From NCBI GenBank assembly GCA_030825115.1, contig JAPJQL010000029.1, positions 2,362 through 45,679 on the forward strand: a stretch of DNA of 43,318 nucleotides, given 5' to 3'. Both the position numbers and the translations under genes were made by a program. Below the pieces are notes generated by a model. The model did not search any database. It was not told the origin of the DNA and was given only the letters and a program-made list of their open reading frames with translations. The DNA comes from Lachnospiraceae bacterium (GTDB lineage: Bacteria > Bacillota > Clostridia > Lachnospirales > Lachnospiraceae). The stretch's first letter is position 1. Every line of letters begins with the position of its first letter. Positions 16,092-23,919 of the stretch are shown piece after piece.

Positions 16092-17513
16092 ATGGAACTG
16101 CTGATACCGCTTGACTCCCAGTCAAAGAAACCATTATATGAACAGATATATGCTCATATCCGTCAGGAGATCAGAACAGGGGGCTTAAAGACGGCGGACC
16201 GCCTGCCCTCTACGCGGGTGCTGGCAGAGCATCTGAAGGTGAGCAGGAGCACGACCCAGATGGCATATGAGCAGCTTTTGGCAGAGGGATATATCGAAGC
16301 TGCCCCCTGCCGTGGCTATTTTGTGGCCAAGCTGGACGAACTGGTGGAGGCGGGACCGCGGACCAATGGAGAACTGCTGTCCGGTGAGACAGCAATTTCC
16401 GCCTATGAGGTGGATTTTTCCCCACGGGGCATCGATCTTGACAGCTTTCCTTACAACATCTGGCGTAAGCTCAGCCGCAATACTTTGGTGGACGACAATA
16501 AGGAGATGTTTCATTCCGGCAATCCCCAGGGGGAGCCGGGGCTGAGGGAGGCGATCCGCGGCTATCTGCATTCGGCGCGTGGCGTCAATTGCAGTGCCGA
16601 ACAGATCATAGTCGGAGCGGGGAGCGAATACCTTTTGATGCTGCTGTCACAGATCCTTGGAACAGGGCATCGGATCGCGATGGAGAACCCTACTTATAAA
16701 CAGGCATACAGGGTTTTTGCCAGTCTGGGATATCAGGTCTGCCCGGTGGAGATGGATGGTTTTGGGATGGAGCCGGAACTTCTGCAAAAAAGCGGCGCAG
16801 ATGTGGCATACGTGATGCCGTCCCACCAGTTTCCGACCGGGATCGTCATGCCTGTGAGGCGGAGGCAGGAACTGCTGCGCTGGGCGGCAGAGGGGAACGA
16901 CCGGTATCTGATCGAGGACGATTACGACAGTGAGTTCCGCTATAAGGGAAAACCGATTCCGGCCCTGCAGGGGATGGACAGGATGGGGCGGGTGATCTAT
17001 CTGGGGACATTTTCCAAGTGTATTGCTCCCGCGATCCGGGTCAGCTATCTGGTGCTGCCGTCCGGGCTTTTGCAGCGATATCGGGAAAAGGCAGGGTTCT
17101 ATGCGTCCACAGTATCCCGGATCGATCAGAATATCCTCTACCAGTTTCTGGCGCAGGGGCATTTTGAACGCCATCTGAACCGGATGCGGGCAATCTATAA
17201 GGCAAAGCATGACATCCTGCTGGGCGCGATCCGTCCGCTGGAGCAGATGTTTACGATCCGCGGCGAACACGCCGGGATCCATATCCTGCTGACACACAGG
17301 GAAAACAAAGCGGAAGAGCAGCTGATCCGTCTGGCTGCATCCGCCGGAGTCCGCGTATATGGGCTGAGCAGCTATGACATCCATCCGGAACATGATTTAA
17401 GATCTTCTACGGTGGTGCTGGGGTATGCCAGCCTGAGTGAAGATGAGATCAGGCGGGGAGCAGAGCTTTTAAATGGCTGCTGGTCGAATGATGATCACAG
17501 GACAGGAAAATAG
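16092..17513 (+). CDS. MocR/PdxR-type transcription regulator (GntR + aminotransferase-like)
   Basis: 473 residues. An N-terminal GntR winged helix (about 10-80; LPSTRVLAEHLKVSRSTTQM) is joined to a class I aminotransferase-like domain (about 105-465). The PLP lysine is Lys309 in GTFSKCIAP, with NPQGEPGLR and EDDYDSEFRY as in the family. MocR proteins bind DNA and use PLP or an amino compound as effector; typical targets are pyridoxal (pdxST) or GABA genes. None of these is nearby, so its target is unknown. It is probably cotranscribed with glnS; a shared terminator follows. Confidence 0.9.
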   Translation: MELLIPLDSQSKKPLYEQIYAHIRQEIRTGGLKTADRLPSTRVLAEHLKVSRSTTQMAYEQLLAEGYIEAAPCRGYFVAKLDELVEAGPRTNGELLSGETAISAYEVDFSPRGIDLDSFPYNIWRKLSRNTLVDDNKEMFHSGNPQGEPGLREAIRGYLHSARGVNCSAEQIIVGAGSEYLLMLLSQILGTGHRIAMENPTYKQAYRVFASLGYQVCPVEMDGFGMEPELLQKSGADVAYVMPSHQFPTGIVMPVRRRQELLRWAAEGNDRYLIEDDYDSEFRYKGKPIPALQGMDRMGRVIYLGTFSKCIAPAIRVSYLVLPSGLLQRYREKAGFYASTVSRIDQNILYQFLAQGHFERHLNRMRAIYKAKHDILLGAIRPLEQMFTIRGEHAGIHILLTHRENKAEEQLIRLAASAGVRVYGLSSYDIHPEHDLRSSTVVLGYASLSEDEIRRGAELLNGCWSNDDHRTGK

Positions 17514-17525
17514 AAACATATCAAA

Positions 17526-17563
17526 AAACCGGCCGGGAGTATCTCATCCCGGGCCGGTTTTTG
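17526..17563 (+). terminator. Bidirectional intrinsic terminator
   Basis: Stem AAACCGGCC-GGGA / TCCCGGGCCGGTTT with T tracts on both strands. It serves the MocR-type gene on + and the convergent gene on -. Confidence 0.85.
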
Positions 17564-17582
17564 CGTGTGAGTTTTTTGCAGA

Positions 17583-18116
17583 TCATTGAATGGTATCTTC
17601 TGCATCTTCGATGATCGTGGTAGCTGTCTGTTCTGCTTCTTCTGCCGCTTCTTTCAGTTCTTCAGCGACATCCTCAGCGACATCCACAGCCTCCTCTTTC
17701 ACTTCGTCAAGAACTTCTTCTGCGGCTTCCCTGACTTCCTCCGCGGCTTCCGTAAAGGAAGACTTGGCAGCGGCAGCCGTATCGCCTGCGGCGCTCATGG
17801 CTTCCCTCGTGGTATCTGCTACGATCGCGGCAGCATCCTTTACCACGTTCTTTGCCGCGCCGGCCACATCTTTGGCGGCGTTCAGCATATCGCCTGCGGC
17901 AACTAACAGCTCATCCTTGTCTGCATGGAGGGAGACATAGTTGCGGCTCATGGTGCTGTCCGGTACCGGCTCGTCCTCTTCATCCTCAAAATCATGGAAC
18001 TCCTCATCCAGTTCTTTATTGAACGACTGATATTTCTTCAGATAAGAAATTCCTGCTGCCGCAGCACCTGCAACGGCGGCGAATGCCACTAATTTTCCAA
18101 TGCCTTTTTTTGCCAT
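17583..18116 (-). CDS. YtxH-like membrane-anchored helical protein
   Basis: 177 residues. The N-terminal segment KLVAFAAVAGAAAAGISYL is one hydrophobic, Ala/Gly-rich helix. It is followed by an acidic linker (EEFHDFEDEEDEPVPD) and a long Ala/Glu/Lys amphipathic helix region (EEVREAAEEVLDEVKEEAVD) without Pro or Gly, like LEA or apolipoprotein repeats. The plan resembles YtxH-type general stress proteins; the assignment is by architecture only. The ATG at 18116 has AAGGAGTG at the right distance, unlike the upstream in-frame ATG. It diverges from groESL, with CIRCE in the shared intergenic region. Confidence 0.7.
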   Translation of the reverse strand: MAKKGIGKLVAFAAVAGAAAAGISYLKKYQSFNKELDEEFHDFEDEEDEPVPDSTMSRNYVSLHADKDELLVAAGDMLNAAKDVAGAAKNVVKDAAAIVADTTREAMSAAGDTAAAAKSSFTEAAEEVREAAEEVLDEVKEEAVDVAEDVAEELKEAAEEAEQTATTIIEDAEDTIQ

Positions 18117-18211
18117 ATAAGACACTCCTTCCGTCAACATATGATTCTAATGAATATTGTAATACGAACCGGGGAAAAAAGAAAGGGTGGAACTGTAAAA
18201 AATTTATAAAA

Positions 18212-18238
18212 TTAGCACTCGACACTTGACAGTGCTAA
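18212..18238 (+). promoter_or_regulatory. CIRCE operator (HrcA binding site)
   Basis: TTAGCACTC-N9-CAGTGCTAA. This is the CIRCE inverted repeat with one mismatch (C for the expected G at the first base of the right arm). It overlaps the -35 of the groESL promoter, as expected for HrcA repression of chaperone genes. Confidence 0.93.
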
Positions 18239-18254
18239 CAACTCATGGTATAAC
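18226..18254 (+). promoter_or_regulatory. groESL promoter
   Basis: TTGACA (18226-18231), 17-bp spacer, TATAAC (18249-18254) preceded by TGG. The -35 is inside CIRCE. Confidence 0.88.
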
Positions 18255-18330
18255 TGGATATGTGAATCAAATGAGGTATCTTCTGACAGATGCCATGAAA
18301 GAGAACAGAACATGTAAGGAGGAATCATTC

Positions 18331-18615
18331 ATGAAATTAGTACCATTATTTGACCGGGTTGTTTTAAAACAGCTGGTAGCAGAAGAGACCACCAAATCCG
18401 GAATCGTATTACCGGGACAGGCGAAAGAAAAACCGCAGCAGGCAGAAGTCATTGCAGTAGGACCTGGCGGAGTTGTAGACGGCAAAGAGATTACCATGCA
18501 GGTAAAGGTTGGAGATAAGGTTATTTACTCCAAGTACTCAGGAACCGAAGTAGAAGTAGAGGACGAGAAGCTCGTAGTTGTAAAACAGAATGATATTCTT
18601 GCTGTGATTGAATAA
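18331..18615 (+). CDS. groES: Co-chaperonin GroES
   Basis: 94 residues, the standard size. It contains the mobile loop region (EETTKSGIVLPG) that docks on GroEL and the roof segment VGPGGVVDGK, and ends VKQNDILAVIE. It caps the GroEL cavity during ATP-driven folding in the cytoplasm. The ATG at 18331 follows AAGGAGG; longer in-frame readings would begin inside the promoter. It is followed after 29 bp by groEL and controlled by CIRCE/HrcA. Confidence 0.98.
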   Translation: MKLVPLFDRVVLKQLVAEETTKSGIVLPGQAKEKPQQAEVIAVGPGGVVDGKEITMQVKVGDKVIYSKYSGTEVEVEDEKLVVVKQNDILAVIE

Positions 18616-18644
18616 ATGATAACTTATTTTGGAGGGATAGAACA

Positions 18645-20264
18645 ATGGCAAAACAGATTAAATATGGCGTAGAAGCCAGAAAAGCTCTTGAGTCCGGCGT
18701 AAACCAGCTGGCAGATACCGTACGTGTAACCTTAGGACCGAAAGGACGCAACGTTGTACTGGATAAGTCCTTCGGCGCTCCGCTGATCACCAACGACGGC
18801 GTTACCATCGCAAAAGAGATCGAGCTGGAAGATGCATTTGAGAACATGGGCGCACAGCTGGTAAAAGAAGTTGCAACCAAGACCAACGACGTAGCCGGAG
18901 ACGGTACCACAACCGCTACAGTTCTGGCACAGGCGATGATCAACGAGGGTATGAAGAACCTGGCTGCAGGCGCTAACCCGATTGTACTGAGAAAAGGTAT
19001 GAAGAAGGCGACAGAGGCTGCTCTTGACGCGATCGCAAAGATGAGCCAGCCGATCGAAGGCCGTGACAGCATCGCAAGAGTCGCTGCAATCTCCGCATCT
19101 GATGATGAGGTTGGCGAGATGGTAGCAGAGGCGATGGAGAAGGTTTCCAACGACGGTGTTATCACCATTGAGGAATCCAAGACGATGAAGACTGAGCTGG
19201 ATCTGGTAGAAGGCATGCAGTTTGACCGCGGTTACGTTTCCGCTTATATGTGCACCGATATGGATAAGATGGAAGCAAACCTGGATGATCCGTACATCCT
19301 GATCACCGACAAGAAGATTTCCAATATTCAGGAGATTCTTCCGGTTCTGGAGCAGATCGTACAGTCCGGTTCCAGACTGCTGATCATCGCTGAGGATATC
19401 GAAGGCGAGGCTCTGACCACCCTGATCGTAAACAAACTGAGAGGCACCTTCAGCGTAGTAGGCGTTAAGGCTCCTGGCTACGGCGACAGAAGAAAAGAGA
19501 TGTTAAAAGACATCGCGATCCTGACCGGCGGTACGGTGATTTCCGAGGAACTGGGTCTTGATCTGAAAGAGACCACGATGGATCAGCTCGGACGTGCAAA
19601 ATCCGTTAAGGTACAGAAAGAGAACACCATCATCGTAGACGGCTGCGGCGACAAGGCAGAGATTTCTGCAAGAGTATCCCAGATTCGCGCACAGATCGAG
19701 GAGACTACTTCTGAGTTTGACAAAGAGAAATTACAGGAGAGACTGGCGAAGCTGGCAGGCGGCGTGGCAGTGATCCGTGTGGGCGCTGCAACCGAGACAG
19801 AGATGAAAGAAGCAAAACTCCGTATGGAAGACGCTCTGTCCGCAGCACGTGCAGCCGTAGAAGAAGGTATCATCGCAGGCGGCGGTTCTGCATACGTACA
19901 TGCGACCAAGGACGTAGAAGCAGTAGCTGACAGCCTGGAAGGCGACGAGAAGACCGGTGCAAAGATCATCCTGAAAGCACTGGAAGCTCCTCTGTTCCAC
20001 ATCGCGGCAAATGCAGGCCTGGAAGGCTCCGTCATCATCAACAAAGTAAAAGAGTCCAAGGTTGGCACCGGATTTGACGCATACAAAGAAGAGTATGTAG
20101 ATATGATCAAAGCAGGCATCCTTGACCCGGCAAAGGTTACAAGAAGCGCATTACAGAATGCAAACAGTGTTGCATCAACCTTATTGACAACCGAGTCCGT
20201 AGTTGCTAATATAAAAGAAGAAACCCCAGCCATGCCAGCCGGCGGCGGAATGGGAATGATGTAA
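18645..20264 (+). CDS. groEL: Chaperonin GroEL
   Basis: 539 residues, normal length. The nucleotide-binding signature VTLGPKGRNVVLDKSFG and the GDGTTTATVLA loop are intact, as is AAVEEGIIAGGG near the C-terminus. It ends in the Gly/Met-rich tail GGGMGMM. It forms the tetradecameric folding chamber with GroES. A GGAGGG site lies upstream of the ATG. No clear terminator separates it from the next small membrane-protein gene. Confidence 0.99.
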   Translation: MAKQIKYGVEARKALESGVNQLADTVRVTLGPKGRNVVLDKSFGAPLITNDGVTIAKEIELEDAFENMGAQLVKEVATKTNDVAGDGTTTATVLAQAMINEGMKNLAAGANPIVLRKGMKKATEAALDAIAKMSQPIEGRDSIARVAAISASDDEVGEMVAEAMEKVSNDGVITIEESKTMKTELDLVEGMQFDRGYVSAYMCTDMDKMEANLDDPYILITDKKISNIQEILPVLEQIVQSGSRLLIIAEDIEGEALTTLIVNKLRGTFSVVGVKAPGYGDRRKEMLKDIAILTGGTVISEELGLDLKETTMDQLGRAKSVKVQKENTIIVDGCGDKAEISARVSQIRAQIEETTSEFDKEKLQERLAKLAGGVAVIRVGAATETEMKEAKLRMEDALSAARAAVEEGIIAGGGSAYVHATKDVEAVADSLEGDEKTGAKIILKALEAPLFHIAANAGLEGSVIINKVKESKVGTGFDAYKEEYVDMIKAGILDPAKVTRSALQNANSVASTLLTTESVVANIKEETPAMPAGGGMGMM

Positions 20265-20316
20265 CGTAAGGCAGAGCCAGACAGCCGAGCAACGATAAAA
20301 AAAGGAGCCAACCCAT

Positions 20317-20814
20317 ATGAACGAAGCATACGCCGAATGGCTAGTCAAACGCAAAACCCCGTTTTATGCCTATGTACTCACCGCAGTCATGGCGATCATC
20401 ACCGTGATCTGCATCTTCTTTGCCCTGACCGGCGGAATCATCAGTGTGATTCTGATGTTTGTATCTGGTTTTGCAACCTACATTCTTTTCCGCAACTTTA
20501 ATGTAGAGTACGAATATCTCTACGTGAGTGGTCAGCTGAGCATTGATAAGATCATGGGCAGGGCAAAGCGTAAAAAAGCATGGGAAGGAGCGATGGAAGA
20601 GATCAAGGTCATCGCCCCGTCGGATTCCTACGTCTTAAATGACTACCGGTTATCGAACAGTAAAAAGATGGATTTTTCCTCCGGCGCCCCAGGCGTCAGG
20701 ACATATACTGTCATCCATCAGTCCGGACCAAACGCAACGGAGATCATCTTCGAGCCAAACGACAAAATGCTTCAGTGTTTCCGCCAGACGGCTCCGAGAA
20801 AAGTAGTTCAGTAA
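20317..20814 (+). CDS. DUF6106-like small membrane protein
   Basis: 165 residues. Two adjacent membrane helices (about 17-65: YVLTAVMAIITVICIFFAL and GGIISVILMFVSGFATYILF) are followed by a soluble domain (VEYEYLYVSGQLSIDKIMG, MLQCFRQTAPRK). The layout is a bacterial PH-like domain behind a membrane hairpin, and I recall it as DUF6106 of clostridia. No function is known. It follows groEL by 52 bp and is closed by a terminator, so it may share the heat-shock transcript. Confidence 0.7.
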   Translation: MNEAYAEWLVKRKTPFYAYVLTAVMAIITVICIFFALTGGIISVILMFVSGFATYILFRNFNVEYEYLYVSGQLSIDKIMGRAKRKKAWEGAMEEIKVIAPSDSYVLNDYRLSNSKKMDFSSGAPGVRTYTVIHQSGPNATEIIFEPNDKMLQCFRQTAPRKVVQ

Positions 20815-20820
20815 ATATCG

Positions 20821-20860
20821 ATGGCACTTGTAAAACAACAATTACAGGTGCCATTTTTTG
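20821..20860 (+). terminator. Intrinsic terminator
   Basis: Stem ATGGCACTTGTA / TACAGGTGCCAT (one G-U pair) followed by TTTTTTG. Confidence 0.9.
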
Positions 20861-20917
20861 CATATTTATTCATAAAAAGATTGTTTTCGTCCTGAGGAAA
20901 AATGATGAAAATTGTGT

Positions 20918-20946
20918 TTGACAAGCGGACTGAAATTTGCTACACT
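20918..20946 (+). promoter_or_regulatory. guaB promoter
   Basis: TTGACA (20918-20923), 17-bp spacer, TACACT (20941-20946) preceded by TGC. The leader to guaB is about 65 nt and contains small competing inverted repeats (20951-20983) but no recognised riboswitch. Confidence 0.82.
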
Positions 20947-21015
20947 ATGTAACTAACAAGCAAAGCAATTTATTAGTTTGCTTAATAAAAGACGAAAGAA
21001 AGAGAGGAAAATTTA

Positions 21016-22470
21016 ATGGGTACAATTATTGGCGACGGCATTACATTTGATGATGTGTTACTTGTTCCGTCTTACTCCCAGGTCATCCCGAACCAGGTAG
21101 ATCTGACTACCTGGCTTACCAAGACCATCAAGCTGAACATTCCGCTGATGAGCGCTGGTATGGATACCGTAACAGAACACCGCATGGCAATCGCTATGGC
21201 AAGACAGGGCGGTATCGGTATCATTCATAAGAATATGTCAATTGAGGCACAGGCTGAAGAGGTAGATAAGGTAAAACGATCTGAGAATGGTGTCATCACC
21301 GACCCATTTTTCCTGTCTCCTGAGCATACATTGAGAGACGCTGATGAGCTGATGGGCAAGTTCCGCATCTCCGGCGTGCCGATTACCGAAGGACGCAGGC
21401 TGGTCGGCATCATCACCAACCGCGACTTGAAGTTTGAGGAGGATTTCAGCAAGAAGATCAAAGAGTGCATGACCTCCGAAAACCTGGTTACGGCAAAAGA
21501 AGGCATCACCCTGACCGAAGCGAAGAAAATCCTTGCAAAGGCAAGGGTCGAGAAGCTTCCGATCGTCGATGATGATTTCAACCTGAAGGGCCTGATCACC
21601 ATCAAAGACATTGAAAAGCAGATTAAGTACCCATATTCTGCAAAAGATGCCCAGGGACGTCTGCTGTGCGGCGCAGGCGTAGGCATTACGGCCAATGTCC
21701 TTGACCGTGTGGCTGCCCTTGTAGAGGCAAAAGTGGATGTGGTGGTTCTCGATTCCGCTCACGGTCATTCCGAGAACGTGCTGAACTGCCTCCGCATGAT
21801 CAAAGAAAAATTCCCGGAGCTTCCGGTTATCGCAGGAAACGTGGCAACCGGCGAGGCGACGAAAGCTTTGATCGAAGCCGGAGCAGACGCGGTGAAGGTC
21901 GGTATCGGGCCAGGTTCGATTTGTACCACCCGTGTTGTGGCCGGAATCGGCGTACCGCAGGTTACCGCTGTGATGGACTGTTATGCAGTGGCTAAGGAGT
22001 ATGGCATTCCGGTCATCGCTGACGGCGGCATCAAGTACTCCGGCGATATCACCAAGGCAATCGCAGCCGGCGGCAACGTGTGCATGATGGGAAGCATGTT
22101 TGCAGGCTGTGACGAGAGCCCGGGTACGTTCGAACTGTACCAGGGAAGAAAGTATAAAGTTTACCGCGGCATGGGCTCCATCGCGGCGATGGAGAACGGC
22201 AGCAAGGACCGCTACTTCCAGTCTGATGCAAAGAAACTGGTTCCGGAAGGCGTGGAAGGGCGAGTGGCTTACAAGGGTATGGTGGAAGACACCGTATTCC
22301 AGATGCTGGGCGGTCTGCGTTCCGGTATGGGGTATTGCGGTGCATCGGATATCAAGACACTGCAGGAGACCAGCAGATTTGTGAAGATTTCTGCGGCTTC
22401 CTTAAAAGAGAGCCATCCGCACGACATCCATATCACCAAGGAAGCGCCAAACTACAGCGTTGACGAATAA
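21016..22470 (+). CDS. guaB: Inosine-5'-monophosphate dehydrogenase
   Basis: 484 residues. It oxidises IMP to XMP with NAD+, the committed step to GMP. The TIM-barrel core opens with GITFDDVLLVPSYSQV. Two CBS domains occupy about residues 95-205 as regulatory inserts. The catalytic Cys303 is in GIGPGSICTTRVVAG, and the flap residues RYFQ and GVEGRV follow. The start ATG has AGAGAGG upstream. It is monocistronic, with its own promoter and a terminator. guaA, the next enzyme in the pathway, is also in the window but about 17 kb away. Confidence 0.98.
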   Translation: MGTIIGDGITFDDVLLVPSYSQVIPNQVDLTTWLTKTIKLNIPLMSAGMDTVTEHRMAIAMARQGGIGIIHKNMSIEAQAEEVDKVKRSENGVITDPFFLSPEHTLRDADELMGKFRISGVPITEGRRLVGIITNRDLKFEEDFSKKIKECMTSENLVTAKEGITLTEAKKILAKARVEKLPIVDDDFNLKGLITIKDIEKQIKYPYSAKDAQGRLLCGAGVGITANVLDRVAALVEAKVDVVVLDSAHGHSENVLNCLRMIKEKFPELPVIAGNVATGEATKALIEAGADAVKVGIGPGSICTTRVVAGIGVPQVTAVMDCYAVAKEYGIPVIADGGIKYSGDITKAIAAGGNVCMMGSMFAGCDESPGTFELYQGRKYKVYRGMGSIAAMENGSKDRYFQSDAKKLVPEGVEGRVAYKGMVEDTVFQMLGGLRSGMGYCGASDIKTLQETSRFVKISAASLKESHPHDIHITKEAPNYSVDE

Positions 22471-22500
22471 TGATAAGAAAATAGTAAGATAGTTTTTCTT

Positions 22501-22529
22501 CCGCCATGTTTTACATGGCGGATTTTTTA
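22501..22529 (+). terminator. guaB terminator
   Basis: Perfect 9-bp stem CCGCCATGT / ACATGGCGG with a three-T loop, then ATTTTTTAT. Confidence 0.9.
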
Positions 22530-22538
22530 TGCTATACT
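22510..22538 (+). promoter_or_regulatory. Promoter of the TIM-barrel isomerase gene, overlapping the guaB terminator
   Basis: TTTACA (22510-22515) sits in the loop and right arm of the guaB terminator; after 17 bp comes TATACT (22533-22538) preceded by TGC. Confidence 0.7.
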
Positions 22539-22571
22539 ATGAAAAGTTATAAGAAAGAGGAGAGTGCAGTT

Positions 22572-23411
22572 ATGAACTATGGAATGAGATGTCATGATAT
22601 CTGTCCGGCAGGAGAGATTGATGCTGTCCTGGATGCAGTGCAGGCGAATCATATTGACCAGATCCAGCTTGCGATGGGAAAATCTTTTCCGGGCTTCGAT
22701 TTTAACCCGGGCCATTATTCCCCGGGCTTTGCCCATATGATCGGAAAGAAATTAAAGGAACGCAATATTCATGTGGCAGTCCTTGGCTGTTATATCAATC
22801 CGACCAACCCGGACGAAGCAAAACGGAAAGAAGAAGTTGCCAAATTCATCGAACATTTAAAGTATGCGAAGATTATCGGCGCGGACATGGTCGGCACGGA
22901 GACGGGGCGTTACAGCAGCTCGTTTGAGGTGGTGGAAGAGACTTACACGGAAGAATGTTATCAACTTTTGTTAAAGAGTATGAGGGAAATCGTGGATGCA
23001 GCGGAAAAACTGGGTATGATAGTAGGAGTGGAAGCTGTCCACGACCATACGCTGTACAGTCCTGAGATGATGCGCCGTTTTTTGGATGACATCGATTCCC
23101 CGAACGTGGAGGCGATCCTGGACCCTGTCAATCTGATCAGCGCAAAGGATGTGGACAGGCAGAAAGAAATCATTGACCGCGCGTTTGCCCTGTACGGAGA
23201 CCGTATTACAATGCTCCATATCAAGGATTTTCGCATGGAAGACGGCAAGCCGGAATTTGAACATGTGGGAGAGGGACTGTTTGACTACCGTCCGCTGCTG
23301 CGCCACCTGAAGCAGGAGAAGCCTTATATCACCATGCTTCTGGAGAATTCCAATGCAGAACGTTACCACAAGGATGTAGAGTATCTGCAAAAAATGTATA
23401 AGGAAGTATAG
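22572..23411 (+). CDS. Sugar phosphate isomerase/epimerase family protein (AP-endonuclease-2-like TIM barrel)
   Basis: 279 residues. The fold is the xylose-isomerase-like TIM barrel. The usual metal-binding positions can be picked out: Glu in VGVEAVHDH, Asp in EAILDPVNLI, His in MLHIKDF and Glu in MLLENSNAERY. Family members isomerise or epimerise sugars or inositol derivatives; the substrate here is unknown and no sugar operon surrounds it. The ATG at 22572 with AGAGGAGAG upstream is preferred; the longer reading would begin inside the terminator/promoter. Confidence 0.85.
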   Translation: MNYGMRCHDICPAGEIDAVLDAVQANHIDQIQLAMGKSFPGFDFNPGHYSPGFAHMIGKKLKERNIHVAVLGCYINPTNPDEAKRKEEVAKFIEHLKYAKIIGADMVGTETGRYSSSFEVVEETYTEECYQLLLKSMREIVDAAEKLGMIVGVEAVHDHTLYSPEMMRRFLDDIDSPNVEAILDPVNLISAKDVDRQKEIIDRAFALYGDRITMLHIKDFRMEDGKPEFEHVGEGLFDYRPLLRHLKQEKPYITMLLENSNAERYHKDVEYLQKMYKEV

Positions 23412-23437
23412 CCTGTCCGTGATATTTATGCTATACT
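23409..23437 (+). promoter_or_regulatory. Putative promoter of the membrane protein - cdaA region
   Basis: TATACT (23432-23437) preceded by TGC, with the same ATGCTATACT string as at 22529-22538. The -35 is poor (TAGCCT at 23409). Confidence 0.5.
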
Positions 23438-23472
23438 AAATTGATATATTTTGTGATGAAGAGGATGGACAT

Positions 23473-23919
23473 ATGCTGAACGAAGACAAGATCAAACTGA
23501 TGACCGGAATAGCCATGTTCGAGAAAAGGGAAGGTAAGAATATCTTCCCTGCTAATCGTTATTTTGAGAGCGATTATATCAGCAGCCATATGTTCCGATC
23601 CTTTTTTTCGTACACACTGTGCTTTATCCTGTGTGTACTGATCTGGGCGCTTTACAATATTGAACGCCTTTTGAATGCGATGAACCTGGACGAGGTGGTT
23701 GCGATCGGCAGGCAGGGAGGCATCCTGTATGTGATCGGCCTGATCGTCTATCTGGTCATCACATTCCGGGTCTACCGAAAACGATATGAATACGCCAAGC
23801 GCGGGATGAAGGTCTACGTGGCAAAGCTCAAACGTCTGGAAAAACGGTATGAGTTCCAGAACAGATCGAAAGAATTGACGAAGGAGGGCGGCCGACATGA
23901 TGGTGCTTCTCGTACTTAA
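23473..23919 (+). CDS. Two-helix membrane protein of unknown function
   Basis: 148 residues: a charged N-terminus, two membrane helices (SFFSYTLCFILCVLIWALYN and ILYVIGLIVYLVITFRVY), and a basic, probably coiled C-terminal tail (YEYAKRGMKVYVAKLKRLEKRY). I recognise no family. The final 23 bp overlap the next gene, which also encodes a membrane protein, so the two products probably act together. They precede cdaA, as seen in my recollection of other Lachnospiraceae, but no function is assigned. Confidence 0.7.
   Translation: MLNEDKIKLMTGIAMFEKREGKNIFPANRYFESDYISSHMFRSFFSYTLCFILCVLIWALYNIERLLNAMNLDEVVAIGRQGGILYVIGLIVYLVITFRVYRKRYEYAKRGMKVYVAKLKRLEKRYEFQNRSKELTKEGGRHDGASRT

Noticed and set aside
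17586..17940. Two + strand ORFs opposite the YtxH-like gene
   Set aside because: They are Ser/Phe-rich mirror readings of Ala/Glu repeats on the other strand, with no promoter or ribosome site.
18182..18196. AGGGTGGAACTG string resembling the T-box consensus
   Set aside because: No specifier loop, antiterminator or terminator, and the downstream genes are groESL.
20947..21015. Possible purine riboswitch before guaB
   Set aside because: The leader is about 65 nt and has none of the three-way-junction purine aptamer features.
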